Shown in pieces: positions 46,245-54,972 of a DNA stretch of 64,000 nt. A model generated the notes under the pieces. That model was given only the letters and a program-made list of their open reading frames with translations. It did not search any database and was not told where the DNA came from. The stretch's first letter is position 1, and each line of letters begins with the position of its first letter. Source of the DNA: Sandaracinus sp. (GTDB lineage: Bacteria; Myxococcota_A; Polyangia; Polyangiales; Houyiibacteriaceae); NCBI GenBank assembly GCA_002699025.1, contig PABA01000006.1, positions 1 through 64,000 on the forward strand. Direction: 5' to 3'. Both the position numbers and the translations under genes were made by a program.

Positions 46245-47068
46245 AGCTTCTATACATACTTGGAACTGGCCATTGCGGCTCCACTCTGCTCGCTATGCTC
46301 CTGAACGCGCATCCGCGCGTCTTCGGTATGGGCGAAGTCGTCAAGCTCGCTGTCATCGCGCGTGGGCAGATCGCTGGAGAGGACATCAGCTCACCCAGCT
46401 TCTGGCGAGAAGTCGACGACCGCCTGAGGGTGCGATGGCACGTCGGCATTCGGGAGCTGTCGCTTCGCCACGCCCACTGGTCTGCGATGGAGGGGTGGGA
46501 CGAGTCGGCCCGGGCGACCTGGAGCCGCCACAACAGATGGCTACTCGACGCTGTTTCGCACACCGCGCACTGCGAGATCCTCGTCGATGGCTCCAAACAA
46601 CCGGCGAGACTCGAGGCGCTACTACGCTGGGCGCCAGACATCGACGTGAGGGTCGTCCACCTGGTCAGAGATGGCAGGGCCGTCATCAACAGCTATCTCC
46701 GCAAGTATGGACGACCCCGACAAGCCTTCAATGCTTGGTTACGGCCCTCACTCCGCGCGGTTTCGATTCGCAGACGGCACCCGAACGTCCCATGGCTGCG
46801 TCTTCGGTATGAAGACCTCTGCGCGAGGCCGGTAGACGAGCTGCGCCGACTGCACAGCTTCGTGGGCGTGGAGCCAGACGCCCTCCCCCCCATCGCGGAC
46901 GCGCAGAAGAGGTACGCGGGCATCTCGGGAAACCGCATGCGGCACCGGCGACTCGAGGGAATACGCCTAGATGAACGCTGGAGACACCAGTTACCGGCCC
47001 GCTGGCGTGCCCTCTTTACCCTCGTCGGGACGCCACTCAACGGGTGGTACGGCTATCCCGTCGTGTAG
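46241..47068 (+). CDS. sulfotransferase, third of four
   Basis: A 275-residue sulfotransferase: PAPS loop ILGTGHCGSTLLAMLLNAHP and 3'-phosphate site VVHLVRDGRAVINSYLRKYG, with LRYEDLCARPVDELRRLHSF. Coupled to the glycosyltransferase upstream and ending tail to tail with the fourth sulfotransferase, with a 16-bp overlap. Codon use is looser than in flanking housekeeping genes. Confidence 0.88.
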   Translation: MKLLYILGTGHCGSTLLAMLLNAHPRVFGMGEVVKLAVIARGQIAGEDISSPSFWREVDDRLRVRWHVGIRELSLRHAHWSAMEGWDESARATWSRHNRWLLDAVSHTAHCEILVDGSKQPARLEALLRWAPDIDVRVVHLVRDGRAVINSYLRKYGRPRQAFNAWLRPSLRAVSIRRRHPNVPWLRLRYEDLCARPVDELRRLHSFVGVEPDALPPIADAQKRYAGISGNRMRHRRLEGIRLDERWRHQLPARWRALFTLVGTPLNGWYGYPVV

Positions 47069-47961
47069 CCGAAGCACCCGGGCGGTAGCACGTCGTTCAT
47101 GCGGTCGGTCACCCACTCGACGTCCTCCTCCGACATCTCCTCACGAAACCCTCCGACCTGGCCCTTGCGGACCTTGAAGGAGTTCGGGACGTCCGGATCA
47201 CCCGGCCTCAGCCGGTGGCTGGCGAACCCACCTACGGCTTCCTGTCTCCTCATTCGCTCGAAGGCGCTCGCCTCGACCGCGCGCCGAGCGCTCGCATCGG
47301 GCAGCCGGTCGAAGCCGAGCCCGAGCGCCGCGGTGTGGAGTTGCGCGACTGGGTCCGACCTCAGGTCCTCGTATCGAACGACGACGGCATGGGGAAGCTC
47401 CTGCTTGCCTCGCCACCAAATCGCGTAGAAGCGAAGCAGCGATTCGTAGCCACCCCGCTGCGCGCGTAAGAACGCGCTCAGACTTCCGTCGAAATCCCGA
47501 TCACGAGAGCGCCTGTGGTGATATTGGGACACGATCACGTCCCTTGGGTCGCGCACGAGCAGCACCACTCGGCGACGACGGTACGCCGACTTGTCCGTTT
47601 CAAGCTCATCCGGCGTCTTGCGGTGAGGATCATCGTCATGCGTGACCGCAACCCGCGGCGACCCCTCGACCAAGCGGTGGAGGCGCTGAACCTTCGTCAG
47701 GTCGGTCCCCTGAGTGGGCAAGCCGGCGGCGTCCAACACTGCTCGACTCAGCATGACGCGGAGCCACGTCCGACCGCACTTCGGGTATGAGACCAGGTGG
47801 CTTCGAGTCTGCCAGTCGATGTAGGCACGCCGCGCGAAACGGAGCCCGCTCACCAAGCGCTCGGCCAATCCCGCGGGAAGCGTACGCCCGAAGAGCAATT
47901 CCGCGTTGCTCGCGACGGGACCCATCAGGCTCTCGAGACGGCGAAACGGCTTCCTACTCAC
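47053..47961 (-). CDS. sulfotransferase, fourth of four
   Basis: A 302-residue sulfotransferase of the cytosolic/aryl type (Sulfotransfer_1): LVSYPKCGRTWLRVMLSRAV for PAPS, LLVRDPRDVIVSQYHHRR for the 3'-phosphate, and the C-terminal RKGQVGGFREEMSEEDVEWV, which is the family's conserved RKGxxG motif. The GTG at 47961 follows a strong GAGGAGGAGG. It overlaps the wzx stop by 8 bp and is the last gene of the minus-strand export operon. Confidence 0.92.
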   Translation of the reverse strand: MSRKPFRRLESLMGPVASNAELLFGRTLPAGLAERLVSGLRFARRAYIDWQTRSHLVSYPKCGRTWLRVMLSRAVLDAAGLPTQGTDLTKVQRLHRLVEGSPRVAVTHDDDPHRKTPDELETDKSAYRRRRVVLLVRDPRDVIVSQYHHRRSRDRDFDGSLSAFLRAQRGGYESLLRFYAIWWRGKQELPHAVVVRYEDLRSDPVAQLHTAALGLGFDRLPDASARRAVEASAFERMRRQEAVGGFASHRLRPGDPDVPNSFKVRKGQVGGFREEMSEEDVEWVTDRMNDVLPPGCFGYTTG

Positions 47962-49432
47962 CCGACCTCCTCCTCAGGACAGCTGACACACGTGCTCGCC
48001 ACCACTTCACGTCGGACACTAGGATTCGAGGCGGGAAAATCGCAAGCAGTACGAGGGCTGTTGCACAGGTCGCCGCAGCGCCAGACAGCACGACGAATGG
48101 CGACCCACCAGCAGCGCGCAAGCCGAGCGTCGCAACGAACAGCGGCCCACCAGCCAAGACCGCTACCACGACCCCCGCCGCGTGCGCGCCAAAGAAGCGC
48201 GACGGGCTAATGCGCAAGATGTGGAGAGCAAGTCCGTTCAGGACTATGAAGTGAAGCACCAGTGACGCGCCAACCCACCGAGCGACTGCTACCACGCCGG
48301 AGTCGACGAATCCCAGAGTGCCTACGAGGAGAACAGCGGCGTAGAAAAACTGGGAGACGACGTAGCCGCGAATCTTGCCCGTCGACCGACATACCAGACC
48401 GCCCATCTTGTATCCAAGCCGAAAGTAGGACGACAATCCGAGCCAACGAAACGGCTCGACAGCCTCCCCCCAGGCCGGACCAAAGAATACCCCGATGAGC
48501 TCGGGCGCCAACACAAAGAAGGACACACTTGTCAGCAGGCCTCCGGTCGCCAGCGTGCTCACACCGCGAAGATAGGCATTCCCAAGACGTTCACTCTGAC
48601 CTTGTACACGCGCCATAGAGGGGAAGACCACCTTATTGCTCATCTTGGAGAACAACTTCGCGGGCATCTCTAGCAGCTTATATGCCCGATTGTAGTACCC
48701 CAGCGCGTCCATGCCGAGAGCGCGACCAATGATGAGATAGTCCCCCTTGAGAGCCGCGTAGTTGGCGACTTTGGCCAAGGTAATGCCGGCGCCATACCCC
48801 GCCAAGTCCGCGAGGGCTGAACGACTCAACCCGAAGCGCAATGCTCTTGGAGACGCCGCCAGGAAGAGCCCCGTGCTCACCGACGCTTGCGCGAGAAGGC
48901 CGAGAGCGATCGACCATGCGCCCCAGCCAGCGACGGCCAGGGAGACCGCTACGCAGACCTGCCCCACGAAAAAGGCCGCAAACTCGACCAGTGTCGCCGC
49001 CTTGAACCGCAGAGCACGAAGGACTTGGGCGCGAGCTGTTACACCCAGGGCGCGGGCCAGGAAGCTGAGAGACAGGACCTGTACGAACGGAGCCGCGAGC
49101 TCCGATCCGGAGAACGAAGCGAGCTCCTGGGCGAACAGAATTCCAAGGCACGAGAGGCCGAGGCCCAGGGAGACGTTCACGGTCGTCGCAGTGGAGATCT
49201 GATCATCATCCAGGCTCTTCTTCTGGATGAGCGAAGGCCCCAGCCCGAGATCGGCGACCAGATCAGCGAGTCCGACAACAACCTGAGCTGCGGCGACCAG
49301 ACCAAACTGTTCTGGGGACACGAACCTGGCCAGTACAGCCAGCGTCCCCAGCTTCAATAGTGCCTGCCCTCCCGCACCAACAGAGGTCCAAGCGATACCC
49401 GATAATGTCCTTCGAGTTGCCCCGTCGCTCAA
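47954..49432 (-). CDS. wzx: Wzx-type lipid-linked oligosaccharide flippase
   Basis: A 492-residue polytopic protein of the MOP/PST family. GIAWTSVGAGGQALLKLGTL, LARFVSPEQFGLVAAAQVVV, GLGPSLIQKKSLDDDQIST and YYNRAYKLLEMPAKLFSKMS are typical of lipopolysaccharide/capsule flippases of the WzxC/TuaB group. It would move repeat units across the inner membrane. The start is TTG, overlapping the methyltransferase stop as TTGA. Confidence 0.92.
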   Translation of the reverse strand: MSDGATRRTLSGIAWTSVGAGGQALLKLGTLAVLARFVSPEQFGLVAAAQVVVGLADLVADLGLGPSLIQKKSLDDDQISTATTVNVSLGLGLSCLGILFAQELASFSGSELAAPFVQVLSLSFLARALGVTARAQVLRALRFKAATLVEFAAFFVGQVCVAVSLAVAGWGAWSIALGLLAQASVSTGLFLAASPRALRFGLSRSALADLAGYGAGITLAKVANYAALKGDYLIIGRALGMDALGYYNRAYKLLEMPAKLFSKMSNKVVFPSMARVQGQSERLGNAYLRGVSTLATGGLLTSVSFFVLAPELIGVFFGPAWGEAVEPFRWLGLSSYFRLGYKMGGLVCRSTGKIRGYVVSQFFYAAVLLVGTLGFVDSGVVAVARWVGASLVLHFIVLNGLALHILRISPSRFFGAHAAGVVVAVLAGGPLFVATLGLRAAGGSPFVVLSGAAATCATALVLLAIFPPRILVSDVKWWRARVSAVLRRRSGE

Positions 49433-50217
49433 GATACCACGCAGAGCGCCGTAACGGGCGTTATGCGACGAGCCCGAAACCCATGCCGACGGCAGAAGTC
49501 GTCGAATGCCGTGTTCCGCGCCACATCATCACTACCGATAATGGTGCCCGGCCCCGACGCTTCCAGAGCCGTTTCGTATTCGAAGGTCATACATTGGTAT
49601 GAGTGCTCCGAATCATGAAAAAAGAAGTCGACCTGCCCGAGTCGCTGCAGTAGCGGCGGAAGCAATTCGTAGGATCGGCCTTCGAGAAAAGTCCATCGCC
49701 CCAAGAGCTGCTCCGGGATCACCCAACCGGGCCGGGCCCCCTTGGGAATTGCAGCACCGCCTTTGCCACTCCAAAACGCTTCGGCGGAGTAGGATGAATC
49801 GGTGTACTCCGGCAGATCAATCGAGTGTAGGTGGCCTTCCCCGTTCATTTGAAGTGCTAGCAAGATGTAGGCACTCGACACACCGTTGCATACACCGGTT
49901 TCAACCAGCACTCGTGGCTTCGTCTTGCGGACCAACGCGTACCAACGAAGCCTTCCCAAAGCACCGAGCGCCCCAAAACGGTAAGGCTTACCTCGGCTGT
50001 TGAGTTCGGATCCGGTAACACTCTCTTGAAACTCCAAGCGCTTCGCTTCGATGAGTGAATCGAGCCCCGCATCGGCCAGCTCCCGCTGATACTCAGCGAG
50101 CTCACGACTCGAGACCAAGCTGCTGAACTCATGGTCGGAGATCCGCTCGCGCACGAAACGCTGAGCCCTCCGCCTCGCCCAACGCATCGCCCGGAACGCT
50201 GACATGTTGCTACCCAT
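49429..50217 (-). CDS. class I SAM methyltransferase (Methyltransf_24-like)
   Basis: A 262-residue protein. An Arg-rich helical N-terminus precedes the SAM fold: LVETGVCNGVSSAYILLALQ, GHLHSIDLPEY, VDFFFHDSEHSYQCMTFEYE and GPGTIIGSDDVARN. Such enzymes O-methylate sugars or small molecules. The ATG at 50217 overlaps the OPX stop by one base. Codon use is clearly lower in G+C than in genes right of 52.2 kb. Confidence 0.85.
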   Translation of the reverse strand: MGSNMSAFRAMRWARRRAQRFVRERISDHEFSSLVSSRELAEYQRELADAGLDSLIEAKRLEFQESVTGSELNSRGKPYRFGALGALGRLRWYALVRKTKPRVLVETGVCNGVSSAYILLALQMNGEGHLHSIDLPEYTDSSYSAEAFWSGKGGAAIPKGARPGWVIPEQLLGRWTFLEGRSYELLPPLLQRLGQVDFFFHDSEHSYQCMTFEYETALEASGPGTIIGSDDVARNTAFDDFCRRHGFRARRITPVTALCVVS

Positions 50218-50804
50218 CAAAAGACCCGCTCCGGCACATAGATGATGTCGCCATTCTGCATCGGAACATCCGATGAGCGACCCTCCGTGATCCGCTTCAC
50301 CGGCACGCGGTACCGCTCCAGCTCCCCCTCCTCGTTTCGACGTGTCAACACGGTACCGTTCTGATCCGCCAGGTTCGTGAAGCCGCCCGCCGAGGTGATG
50401 GCCTCGACGACGGTCATGCCGTTGGTCATGGGGAAGCTACCCGGCTGTGCTACGGCTCCAATAACGCTGATCCGTTTCGAGTTGTACTCCTCGACGAGGA
50501 CCGACACCTGAGGGGCGAGTAGAATCTCACCTTGCCGAAGTCGGGCGGCGACGAGGTCGGAGACCGCCGGCGGCTCGAGGCCGGCGACCTCGATTCTTCC
50601 CACCAGCGGAAAGTCGATGGTCCCGTCCTCCGCTACGCGATACCGATTGCTGAGCTCCTCTTCGCCGTACACGCGAACCTGGAAGAGGTCACCCGGCCCT
50701 AGGCTCGAGTCGGCCTGGGGCGGCGGCGGAAGCTCGGATGGCGCTGATGACGCCCCGCAGGCCGCCAGGCTCATAACGAACGCCAGGAGGGCAGTACGCA
50801 TCAT
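50217..50804 (-). CDS. short lipidated polysaccharide export (OPX) protein
   Basis: A 195-residue protein with a lipoprotein signal (MRTALLAFVMSLAACG), a Poly_export domain (LGPGDLFQVRVYGEEELSNR, DGTIDFPLVGRIEVAGL, APQVSVLVEEYNSKRISVIG) and one SLBB domain (GAVAQPGSFPMTNGMTVVEA, NGDIIYVPE). It is much shorter than E. coli Wza and lacks a C-terminal amphipathic outer-membrane helix. Together with the adjacent beta-barrel it fits the composite OPX/beta-barrel translocon reported for Myxococcus EpsY/EpsX. Confidence 0.92.
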   Translation of the reverse strand: MMRTALLAFVMSLAACGASSAPSELPPPPQADSSLGPGDLFQVRVYGEEELSNRYRVAEDGTIDFPLVGRIEVAGLEPPAVSDLVAARLRQGEILLAPQVSVLVEEYNSKRISVIGAVAQPGSFPMTNGMTVVEAITSAGGFTNLADQNGTVLTRRNEEGELERYRVPVKRITEGRSSDVPMQNGDIIYVPERVF

Positions 50805-50842
50805 CAGCTCGTTGCTGACCGGCTGCCCAGCGTTCAGACGGG

Positions 50843-52147
50843 TCAGTAGAAGACGCGGACGCCGAGCCACGCCTGGAACTTGGAGAAGTCGGCCGGATCG
50901 ACCACCGGCGACATACCGATGAGGCGATCGTACTCGAAGTCCGTGAAGTCGCCCGTGTACCCCACGGTCGCGTTCAACGCGAGCCAATCAGTGAACCTAT
51001 ACTCGGCGAAGAGCGAGAGGTTGACCATCACGTCCGAGCGCTCGGTGGAACCGTCTACCGTGATGGGAGCCCCGGACGAGTCCACAATGGTCCCAAACTT
51101 CAGGTAGCCGACCCAGGAGTCGAAGCCCAACAGGAACGAGCCACCAAGTAGCCATTGGAAGTTGAGGTAGCCTCGGTCGCGCGTGCGCCAGTTGCCGATG
51201 ACCGAGCCAAGGAAGTCCCGCTCGTAGCCGAACGTCAGTTTGGTGGTGGGAGACAGCTTGAGACGCAGCTCGGCCTGCGCAATGACCGTATCGAAGTCGC
51301 GGAGGGTGGGATCGTCGACGAGGACGGCGCCGTAGCCTACCGCCACGAGGGCGGAGAGCCGCGGGGTGAGCGCGCCATTGAGGCCAACACGATTCCGAAC
51401 TCTGACGTTGTCAGACACTCGTAGCACCGACGGATCCTGGTAGTTCGTAAAGTCGGCCGTAAAATCGTAGAAGAGCGTGGTGTGGGGCAGGAATCGGAAG
51501 TTGGCCCCAGCCTCCGCCCGATGAATCAGCGCGTTCCCGAAGTCGAACGCATCGTTCTCGAAAAACTGCCAGGTCAAGTCATAGCCGAGGTTGGCGCTGA
51601 ACACCCCTCCGCGGGTCTGGAACCTGAGGTTGCCGCCGGCGACATTCGTGATCCTCCCGAAGTCGTTCCCAGCCCCCGACTCCGTGAAGGGCCGGACACG
51701 TCGAGAGAACCGGTCGTAGACCGAGAAGGTCACGGGACCATCCGGCAGAATGCTCAGCTCCAGGTCGCCGTTGATGCCAACGTCATTCCGAGCCTGGTCT
51801 TCGAGAAAGACATAGATGGGCGCGGCGACGCCGGCACGGAACTGGACCTTGGGGGCCTGGGTACGCTCTTCCCCCCCATCCTCGCGGCGTTGCTCGCCGA
51901 GCGTCGAAACGTCAAAATGCGGCGTGATCCGAAAGATCGCGCTGCCGACCGGTTCATCACTCATGAAGACGTTGCTGTCGTAGCCGCCTTCGACTCCGAT
52001 TCCTGGATGCAGCTCGAGGTTTCCAACGCGGAAGCCGGGCCCCTCGCGCCTCGCACGGTCACCGAGCCAAGCCTGTGCTGATACGATGGTCGCAGAAGGC
52101 AACAAGAGGGCTGCCACGCACACCGTGCGGATGATCATTCGAAGCAT
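50843..52147 (-). CDS. outer-membrane beta-barrel protein, likely export-channel partner
   Basis: A 434-residue protein with a signal peptide (IIRTVCVAALLLPSATIVSA) followed by alternating amphipathic beta strands and a terminal phenylalanine/tyrosine strand (FQAWLGVRVFY). Examples are NLELHPGIGVEGGYDSNVFM and HTTLFYDFTADFTNYQDPSV, resembling EpsX/Wzp-type outer-membrane proteins of myxobacterial exopolysaccharide loci. It begins 38 bp upstream of the OPX gene in the same operon. It would supply the outer-membrane pore that the short OPX protein lacks. Confidence 0.85.
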   Translation of the reverse strand: MLRMIIRTVCVAALLLPSATIVSAQAWLGDRARREGPGFRVGNLELHPGIGVEGGYDSNVFMSDEPVGSAIFRITPHFDVSTLGEQRREDGGEERTQAPKVQFRAGVAAPIYVFLEDQARNDVGINGDLELSILPDGPVTFSVYDRFSRRVRPFTESGAGNDFGRITNVAGGNLRFQTRGGVFSANLGYDLTWQFFENDAFDFGNALIHRAEAGANFRFLPHTTLFYDFTADFTNYQDPSVLRVSDNVRVRNRVGLNGALTPRLSALVAVGYGAVLVDDPTLRDFDTVIAQAELRLKLSPTTKLTFGYERDFLGSVIGNWRTRDRGYLNFQWLLGGSFLLGFDSWVGYLKFGTIVDSSGAPITVDGSTERSDVMVNLSLFAEYRFTDWLALNATVGYTGDFTDFEYDRLIGMSPVVDPADFSKFQAWLGVRVFY

Positions 52148-52202
52148 GTTGCGGAGGTTCGTTTCGCGAAACCGGTCGCGTGCGGTCTCAATCAGGCTCG
52201 AA

Positions 52203-52799
52203 TCAAATCGTCCCGCTTTCGGGGGGCGGAACGAAGGGGATCACCCCTGGCGGAATATCCGGGAGGGTCCTTGGATCCTCCGTGGGGGTGTCCGGGTCGA
52301 TCTCGGTGATGACCCGGGTGGCGCCCGTCTCGAAGATGTCCTGACCGATGCACTGCGCGGCCTCGCGGTCGAGGACCACGAACTTCTGGCCGAGCACGGT
52401 GATGACGGTGAACTCGTGGTTGCGGCGACTGGAGTCGTCGGCCTCGACGGCGTCCTCGAGGTTGTCGATGCGCTGCTCCACGGTGCGGAGGTTGGCGTTC
52501 ACCTGGGTGAGCTTGTCGTTGACGCAGGTCACGCGGATGATGTCGCGCTCCTGACGGGCCTCGTCGAGCATGGCGGAGACCCGGCGGCTGAGGTCGGTGC
52601 CTCGCTGCTGGATGGCTCGCGCCTCTTGAAGCTGCTCCTGCGGCCCGAGGTTGGCGCGGCGACGCACGTCGACCTCGCCCTCGGCGGGGGCTTCTTCCGC
52701 GACCTCGTCGTCGTTCTGGGCGCCGGCGAAGCCGAGGCCGCTGGTCGCGAGCCCGATGGCGATCACCGAGCCGAGTATGACGCGCATGCGTCGAGTCAT
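52203..52799 (-). CDS. secreted protein of unknown function heading the export operon
   Basis: A 198-residue protein with a signal peptide (VILGSVIAIGLATSGLGFAGA), a helical, coiled-coil-like middle (QLQEARAIQQRGTDLSRRVS, NDKLTQVNANLRTVEQRIDN), a short beta domain (FTVITVLGQKFVVLDREAAQ) and a Pro-rich end. I do not recognise a family. It has a strong ribosome site (GGAGGGG) and the sigma70-like promoter at 52825-52852. First gene of the operon with the barrel, OPX, methyltransferase, Wzx and sulfotransferase, so a periplasmic export role is plausible. Confidence 0.85.
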   Translation of the reverse strand: MTRRMRVILGSVIAIGLATSGLGFAGAQNDDEVAEEAPAEGEVDVRRRANLGPQEQLQEARAIQQRGTDLSRRVSAMLDEARQERDIIRVTCVNDKLTQVNANLRTVEQRIDNLEDAVEADDSSRRNHEFTVITVLGQKFVVLDREAAQCIGQDIFETGATRVITEIDPDTPTEDPRTLPDIPPGVIPFVPPPESGTI

Positions 52800-52824
52800 G
52801 GGGGTCCCCTCCGAAACTGTGCCG

Positions 52825-52852
52825 AGTATACCGTCGCGCCCTACCCTGTCAA
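52825..52852 (-). promoter_or_regulatory. near-consensus sigma70 promoter of the export operon
   Basis: On the minus strand, TTGACA (52852-52847) and TATACT (52830-52825) are separated by 16 bp. Transcription would start about 20 bp upstream of the ATG at 52799. Such a close match is rare in this GC-rich window. Confidence 0.75.
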
Positions 52853-53195
52853 CGCAGCGATGGGCGGAGAAACCTTGGGATTTTGCGGTTCTACGGCTCT
52901 GTTGCTCGCCCGTCGCCCGCCGTTCAGCGCGTTCGCCCTGCTACCGGCTCTTCCCGGGGTCCGCCCCGCTTCGACGAGCCGCCACCGGCCGAAGCGCCCA
53001 CGGGGCGATCGCGGGGGTCGCGCTCGGCCGCCAGCCCGGATGAGTCACCCCGCGGCGAGATGATCGCACCGGCGAGCGGTGCGATGGCGCAGCACCTGCC
53101 CCGTGCCCTCGGTCTCCTTCGTTTGCTCGGAACGCACGTCTTCGTGGAGACTGAATCTCTGCCAGCTCCGCGCCGAGCCCGCTCGCCCAGTCACG

Positions 53196-53246
53196 GCCTG
53201 CGGATGGCGGACGCCTGCGGATGGCGGACGCCTGCGGATGGCGGAC
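53196..53246. repeat. three tandem copies of a 17-bp unit
   Basis: GCCTGCGGATGGCGGAC occurs three times without gaps or mismatches, at 53196, 53213 and 53230. It lies in non-coding sequence downstream of the gliding operon. The exact identity suggests a recent, variable-number tandem repeat. Confidence 0.85.
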
Positions 53247-53288
53247 GGCCCGAGCCAAACGCCCAGGACGAACGCCCGGAACGACGAA

Positions 53289-53309
53289 CGCCCCCGGGTT
53301 GCGGGGGCG
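53289..53309 (-). terminator. hairpin downstream of the gltG-like gene
   Basis: CGCCCCCG (53289-53296) and CGGGGGCG (53302-53309) form a perfect 8-bp stem with a 5-base loop, 28 bp past the stop of the GltG-like gene. The minus strand continues with TTCGTCGTT, a weak T-tract. Confidence 0.55.
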
Positions 53310-53337
53310 GACGTGCGGGATCGGACGGCTTCGCGGG

Positions 53338-54822
53338 TCAGTTCTGCGGGGCGAAGACGAACGGGTAGCTGAAGGTGACGCTGCCGCCGTCGGGGCCCGG
53401 GTTGAAGCGGAAGCGGCGGACGGTGCGGACGACGCAGTTGGCGACCGCCGCGCTGCCGGTGGTGTTCTCGGACGCGCGGGCGTTGGTCACGGTGCCGCGC
53501 TCGACGATCGTGAACTCGACGGTGACCTTGCCCTCGAGCGTCGGGTTGGTGCGGAGCTCGGTCTCGTAGCAGCGCTGGATGGCGCGGAGGCGGGTGCGGA
53601 TGGTCCGCACGACGACGCTGGAGTCGAAGTCACCAGAGCCGCCGATGTCGCCGCCCCGGTCGAGGCGGATGTTGCCCATGATCGAGCGCTCCATCACGGC
53701 GCCGCCCTCCATGGCGGCCATGCCGGCGTTCATGCTCGCGGCGAGCTGGCCGAGCATGCCGCCCTCGCCGGAGCCCATGCCGCCGCCGCTCCGCGTGCGG
53801 AGCGTGCCGCTGTTGCTGCGGGTCGCGACGCCGACGCCACCGGCCTGCGCGAGGACCTCTTCCGCGTTGCTCGTCACGGCGCCGCCGGCGAGCACGTCGG
53901 CGAGGGCGCCGCCGGCCGCGTTGTCGATCGCGCCGAGGATCAGGGCCTCGGCGTTGGAGGCGACCTCCTCGGCGATCCGGGCCCGGGCCTCGGCGCTGTT
54001 GTTCGGGTTGGACTCGCCGCTCGACTCGCCGCTCGACTCACCGGAGCTCGAGCTCGAGCTCGTCGTCGTCTCGGTGACCTCGGCGACCTCGTCGGTCTCC
54101 TCGGGCTCCTCGGTCGGCTCGTCGGTCGTCTCCTGCGGCTCGGGTGGAGGCGCGGGCTCCTCGAAGATCAACCGGGCCACGCTCTCCGGGACGGCCGCGA
54201 TCCCTTGCTGGATCGGCCAGTCGGCGTTCTCCAGGTAGATGACGAAGCCGAAGAAGGTCATGTAGCTGAACACGACGAAGGCCGTGAAGAGCCAGTCGAT
54301 GCCGGCCACGAAGCCGCCGCGGGCCGCGGCCGGGAGCTGCGGGCGCGGGGTGACGGGCGGCGGCACGACGAACTGGAAGAGGATCGTGACGTTGCCGACG
54401 ACGATCTTGCCGCGGCTCGTGTCGCTCAGCTTCACCTGCCAGTGCGAGCCGGCGTTGCGCGCGCCGCCCGAGGCGCGGAGCTGCTCGAGCTGCTGCACGC
54501 CCCCCGGCAAGCCCACGCGGCCCTTCATGTCGGCGGTGAAGTTGAGGATGTAGTCGCTGCCGACGAGCTGGAAGAGATCGAAGCGGGCCGGAAGACCCTT
54601 CGCCTGGACGATGAAGTGGTTCTTCTCGGAGGTGCCGACGCTCACGGTCTCGCGGCGGCGGATGATCCGCTCCTCGATGATCTTGCCGTCCTGGATGAGG
54701 CCGATCCGGAGGACCTTCGGCCCCTGGGGCTTGGTGGCCACGGCCTGCATGGCCATGGTCATTGCGCCGGGGCGCTGGCCGCCCTTCTGCTGGCCCTGTT
54801 GCGGTCGCTTCTGCGTCGCCAT
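53338..54822 (-). CDS. GltG-like gliding/transducing protein (FHA-like, TM, TonB-type C-terminus)
   Basis: A 494-residue protein from the ATG at 54822 (a GTG at 54879 would add 19 residues). Residues about 37-152 form an FHA-like beta domain (RRRETVSVGTSEKNHFIVQA). A membrane helix follows (about 177-197), then a Pro/Glu/Thr acidic and Ser-rich linker. The C-terminal 90 residues (QRCYETELRTNPTLEGKVTV, VRRFRFNPGPDGGSVTFSYP) are the AgmX/PglI C-terminal TonB-like domain. In Myxococcus such proteins link the inner-membrane motor to periplasmic and outer-membrane Glt parts. Confidence 0.9.
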   Translation of the reverse strand: MATQKRPQQGQQKGGQRPGAMTMAMQAVATKPQGPKVLRIGLIQDGKIIEERIIRRRETVSVGTSEKNHFIVQAKGLPARFDLFQLVGSDYILNFTADMKGRVGLPGGVQQLEQLRASGGARNAGSHWQVKLSDTSRGKIVVGNVTILFQFVVPPPVTPRPQLPAAARGGFVAGIDWLFTAFVVFSYMTFFGFVIYLENADWPIQQGIAAVPESVARLIFEEPAPPPEPQETTDEPTEEPEETDEVAEVTETTTSSSSSSGESSGESSGESNPNNSAEARARIAEEVASNAEALILGAIDNAAGGALADVLAGGAVTSNAEEVLAQAGGVGVATRSNSGTLRTRSGGGMGSGEGGMLGQLAASMNAGMAAMEGGAVMERSIMGNIRLDRGGDIGGSGDFDSSVVVRTIRTRLRAIQRCYETELRTNPTLEGKVTVEFTIVERGTVTNARASENTTGSAAVANCVVRTVRRFRFNPGPDGGSVTFSYPFVFAPQN

Positions 54823-54972
54823 CGTCTCTCGTTCCCTCGTCGTGCGGTCGACGGGCAGGTCGGCCCCGCCCTGCTTCACCTCGTCGGCTCCTGGATGGGA
54901 CCCGGGAAGAGGCTGGCAGATTGGACCACGGGCGTCGCCGAAAGTTCCGGGCGCTCCCGTGGGCGAAACCTA

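Larger units (their letters stand above)
52853..53337. other. gene-free region between export and gliding operons
   Basis: About 480 bp with no convincing gene on either strand. It contains three perfect tandem copies of a 17-bp unit (53196-53246) and a GC-rich hairpin (53289-53309) just after the GltG-like gene. The rest shows no recognisable structure. Confidence 0.5.
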
